Shown here: positions 63,657 through 64,000 of the stretch, in pieces
Numbering within the stretch: the first letter of the stretch is position 1
Layout of the letters: each line of letters opens with the position of its first letter
DNA from: Bacteroidota bacterium
Lineage (GTDB): Bacteria; Bacteroidota; Bacteroidia; Chitinophagales; Chitinophagaceae
NCBI GenBank assembly: GCA_018268035.1
Contig: JAFDXI010000161.1
Coordinates: 112,530-176,529, forward strand
Reading direction: 5' to 3'
DNA: 64,000 nt
Program-made: the position numbers and the translations under genes
The notes under the pieces: generated by a model
Told to the model about the DNA's origin: nothing
What the model saw: the letters and a program-made list of their open reading frames with translations, nothing else
Databases searched by the model: none

Positions 63657-63992
63657 ATGAAGATTATGAAAATTTTAATAATTCTTTTTTTATCGCCCTT
63701 CTTTTGCAATTGTGTAAAATCTCAGCAATTTACTCCTATAGCAAAAGATACAAAACTGACTTATAAAATTATACCTGCGAAGAATAATACATGGGGCTAC
63801 GATATTTATAAAGACACAAAACTTTTTGTACATCAACCCAACATTCCTGCAATGCCCGGCAATAAGGGTTTTGATAGCAAGCAATTTGCAGAAAAAGTGG
63901 CAAAAAAAGTAATTGAAAAAATAAAGAAAGGTGGAGGTCCGCCAACGATAACTATTGACGAAATGAAACAGCTTGGTGTTATTGCAAAATAA
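63657..63992 (+). CDS. DUF4907 exported protein
   Basis: About 111 residues from the ATG at 63657 (another at 63666). Hydrophobic signal MKILIILFLSPFFCNC has a possible lipobox Cys. The mature part, TYKIIPAKNNTWGYDIYKDTKLFVHQPNIPAMPGNKGFDSKQFAEKVAKKVIEKIKKG, with the ending PTITIDEMKQLGVI, is the DUF4907 signature. The family is confined to Bacteroidota and its function is unknown. It follows the ELWxxDGT-repeat gene on the same strand and ends 8 bp before the window edge. Confidence 0.82.
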   Translation: MKIMKILIILFLSPFFCNCVKSQQFTPIAKDTKLTYKIIPAKNNTWGYDIYKDTKLFVHQPNIPAMPGNKGFDSKQFAEKVAKKVIEKIKKGGGPPTITIDEMKQLGVIAK

Positions 63993-64000
63993 TTACTTCA

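Overview
The window is a chromosomal stretch of a low-GC Bacteroidota bacterium, most probably a member of the Chitinophagaceae. The evidence is: type IX secretion (T9SS) C-terminal sorting domains on several exported proteins; methionine synthase split into two adjacent genes; an exbB-exbD-exbD-tonB cluster; Bacteroidota-restricted families (DUF3078, DUF4907, the cbpA/cbpM pair); AT-rich coding sequence; few Shine-Dalgarno-like sites; and several promoters with a -7 box of the TAnnTTTG type. The genus assignment is inference. I see no prophage, insertion sequence, integrase, CRISPR array or rRNA. Nearly all genes look vertically inherited and intact.

Layout. 1-9.6 kb: housekeeping and envelope genes. 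These are a partial NADP-isocitrate dehydrogenase, an OmpA lipoprotein, the CbpA/CbpM co-chaperone pair, a propeller lipoprotein, rnpA-yidD, a Crp/Fnr regulator, tRNA-Lys(CTT), guanylate kinase, an SDR and a DUF1080 hydrolase. 9.7-14 kb: a leftward metH(homocysteine domain)-metH(rest)-recX unit behind a hairpin-rich leader. 14.2-25.4 kb: a DUF3078 barrel, a NatAB-like ABC exporter, pdhB, a TolB-like propeller, a nucleotide-sugar dehydrogenase and a UvrD/PcrA helicase. 25.4-28.8 kb: a divergent sugar-use pair (GluP/FucP-type MFS transporter, and GH43 with CBM32) around a strong imperfect palindrome. 29-35 kb: TPR and OmpA lipoproteins, a LuxR-type regulator, and the TonB energising operon. 36-43 kb: a complete tetR-tolC-adaptor-RND efflux operon whose promoter is overlaid by a 9+9 bp palindrome. 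43-47.9 kb: DUF502, serC with a DUF1015 partner, a TPR protein and an anchored VOC protein. 48.5-54 kb: one 1839-residue secreted protein built from 35 delta-60-like repeats. 54.3-64 kb: an amino acid permease, a NarL-type two-component system, and divergent from it a row of secreted genes (a jelly-roll-like protein, two T9SS proteins, DUF4907).

The best candidates for something not described before are: (i) the two-component system facing the secreted T9SS gene row, with two palindromes in the shared intergenic region, one of them NarL-like (TACC...GGTA); (ii) the nested repeat design of the giant protein, with a four-unit period in the first half and a three-unit period in the second; (iii) the serC-DUF1015 pair; and (iv) several structured intergenic elements (8.45-8.59 kb, 13.92-14.08 kb, 48.15 kb). 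I did not find a clearly new multi-gene defence or metabolic system, and most of the window is ordinary core genome. All family calls come from reading motifs by eye, not from searches.
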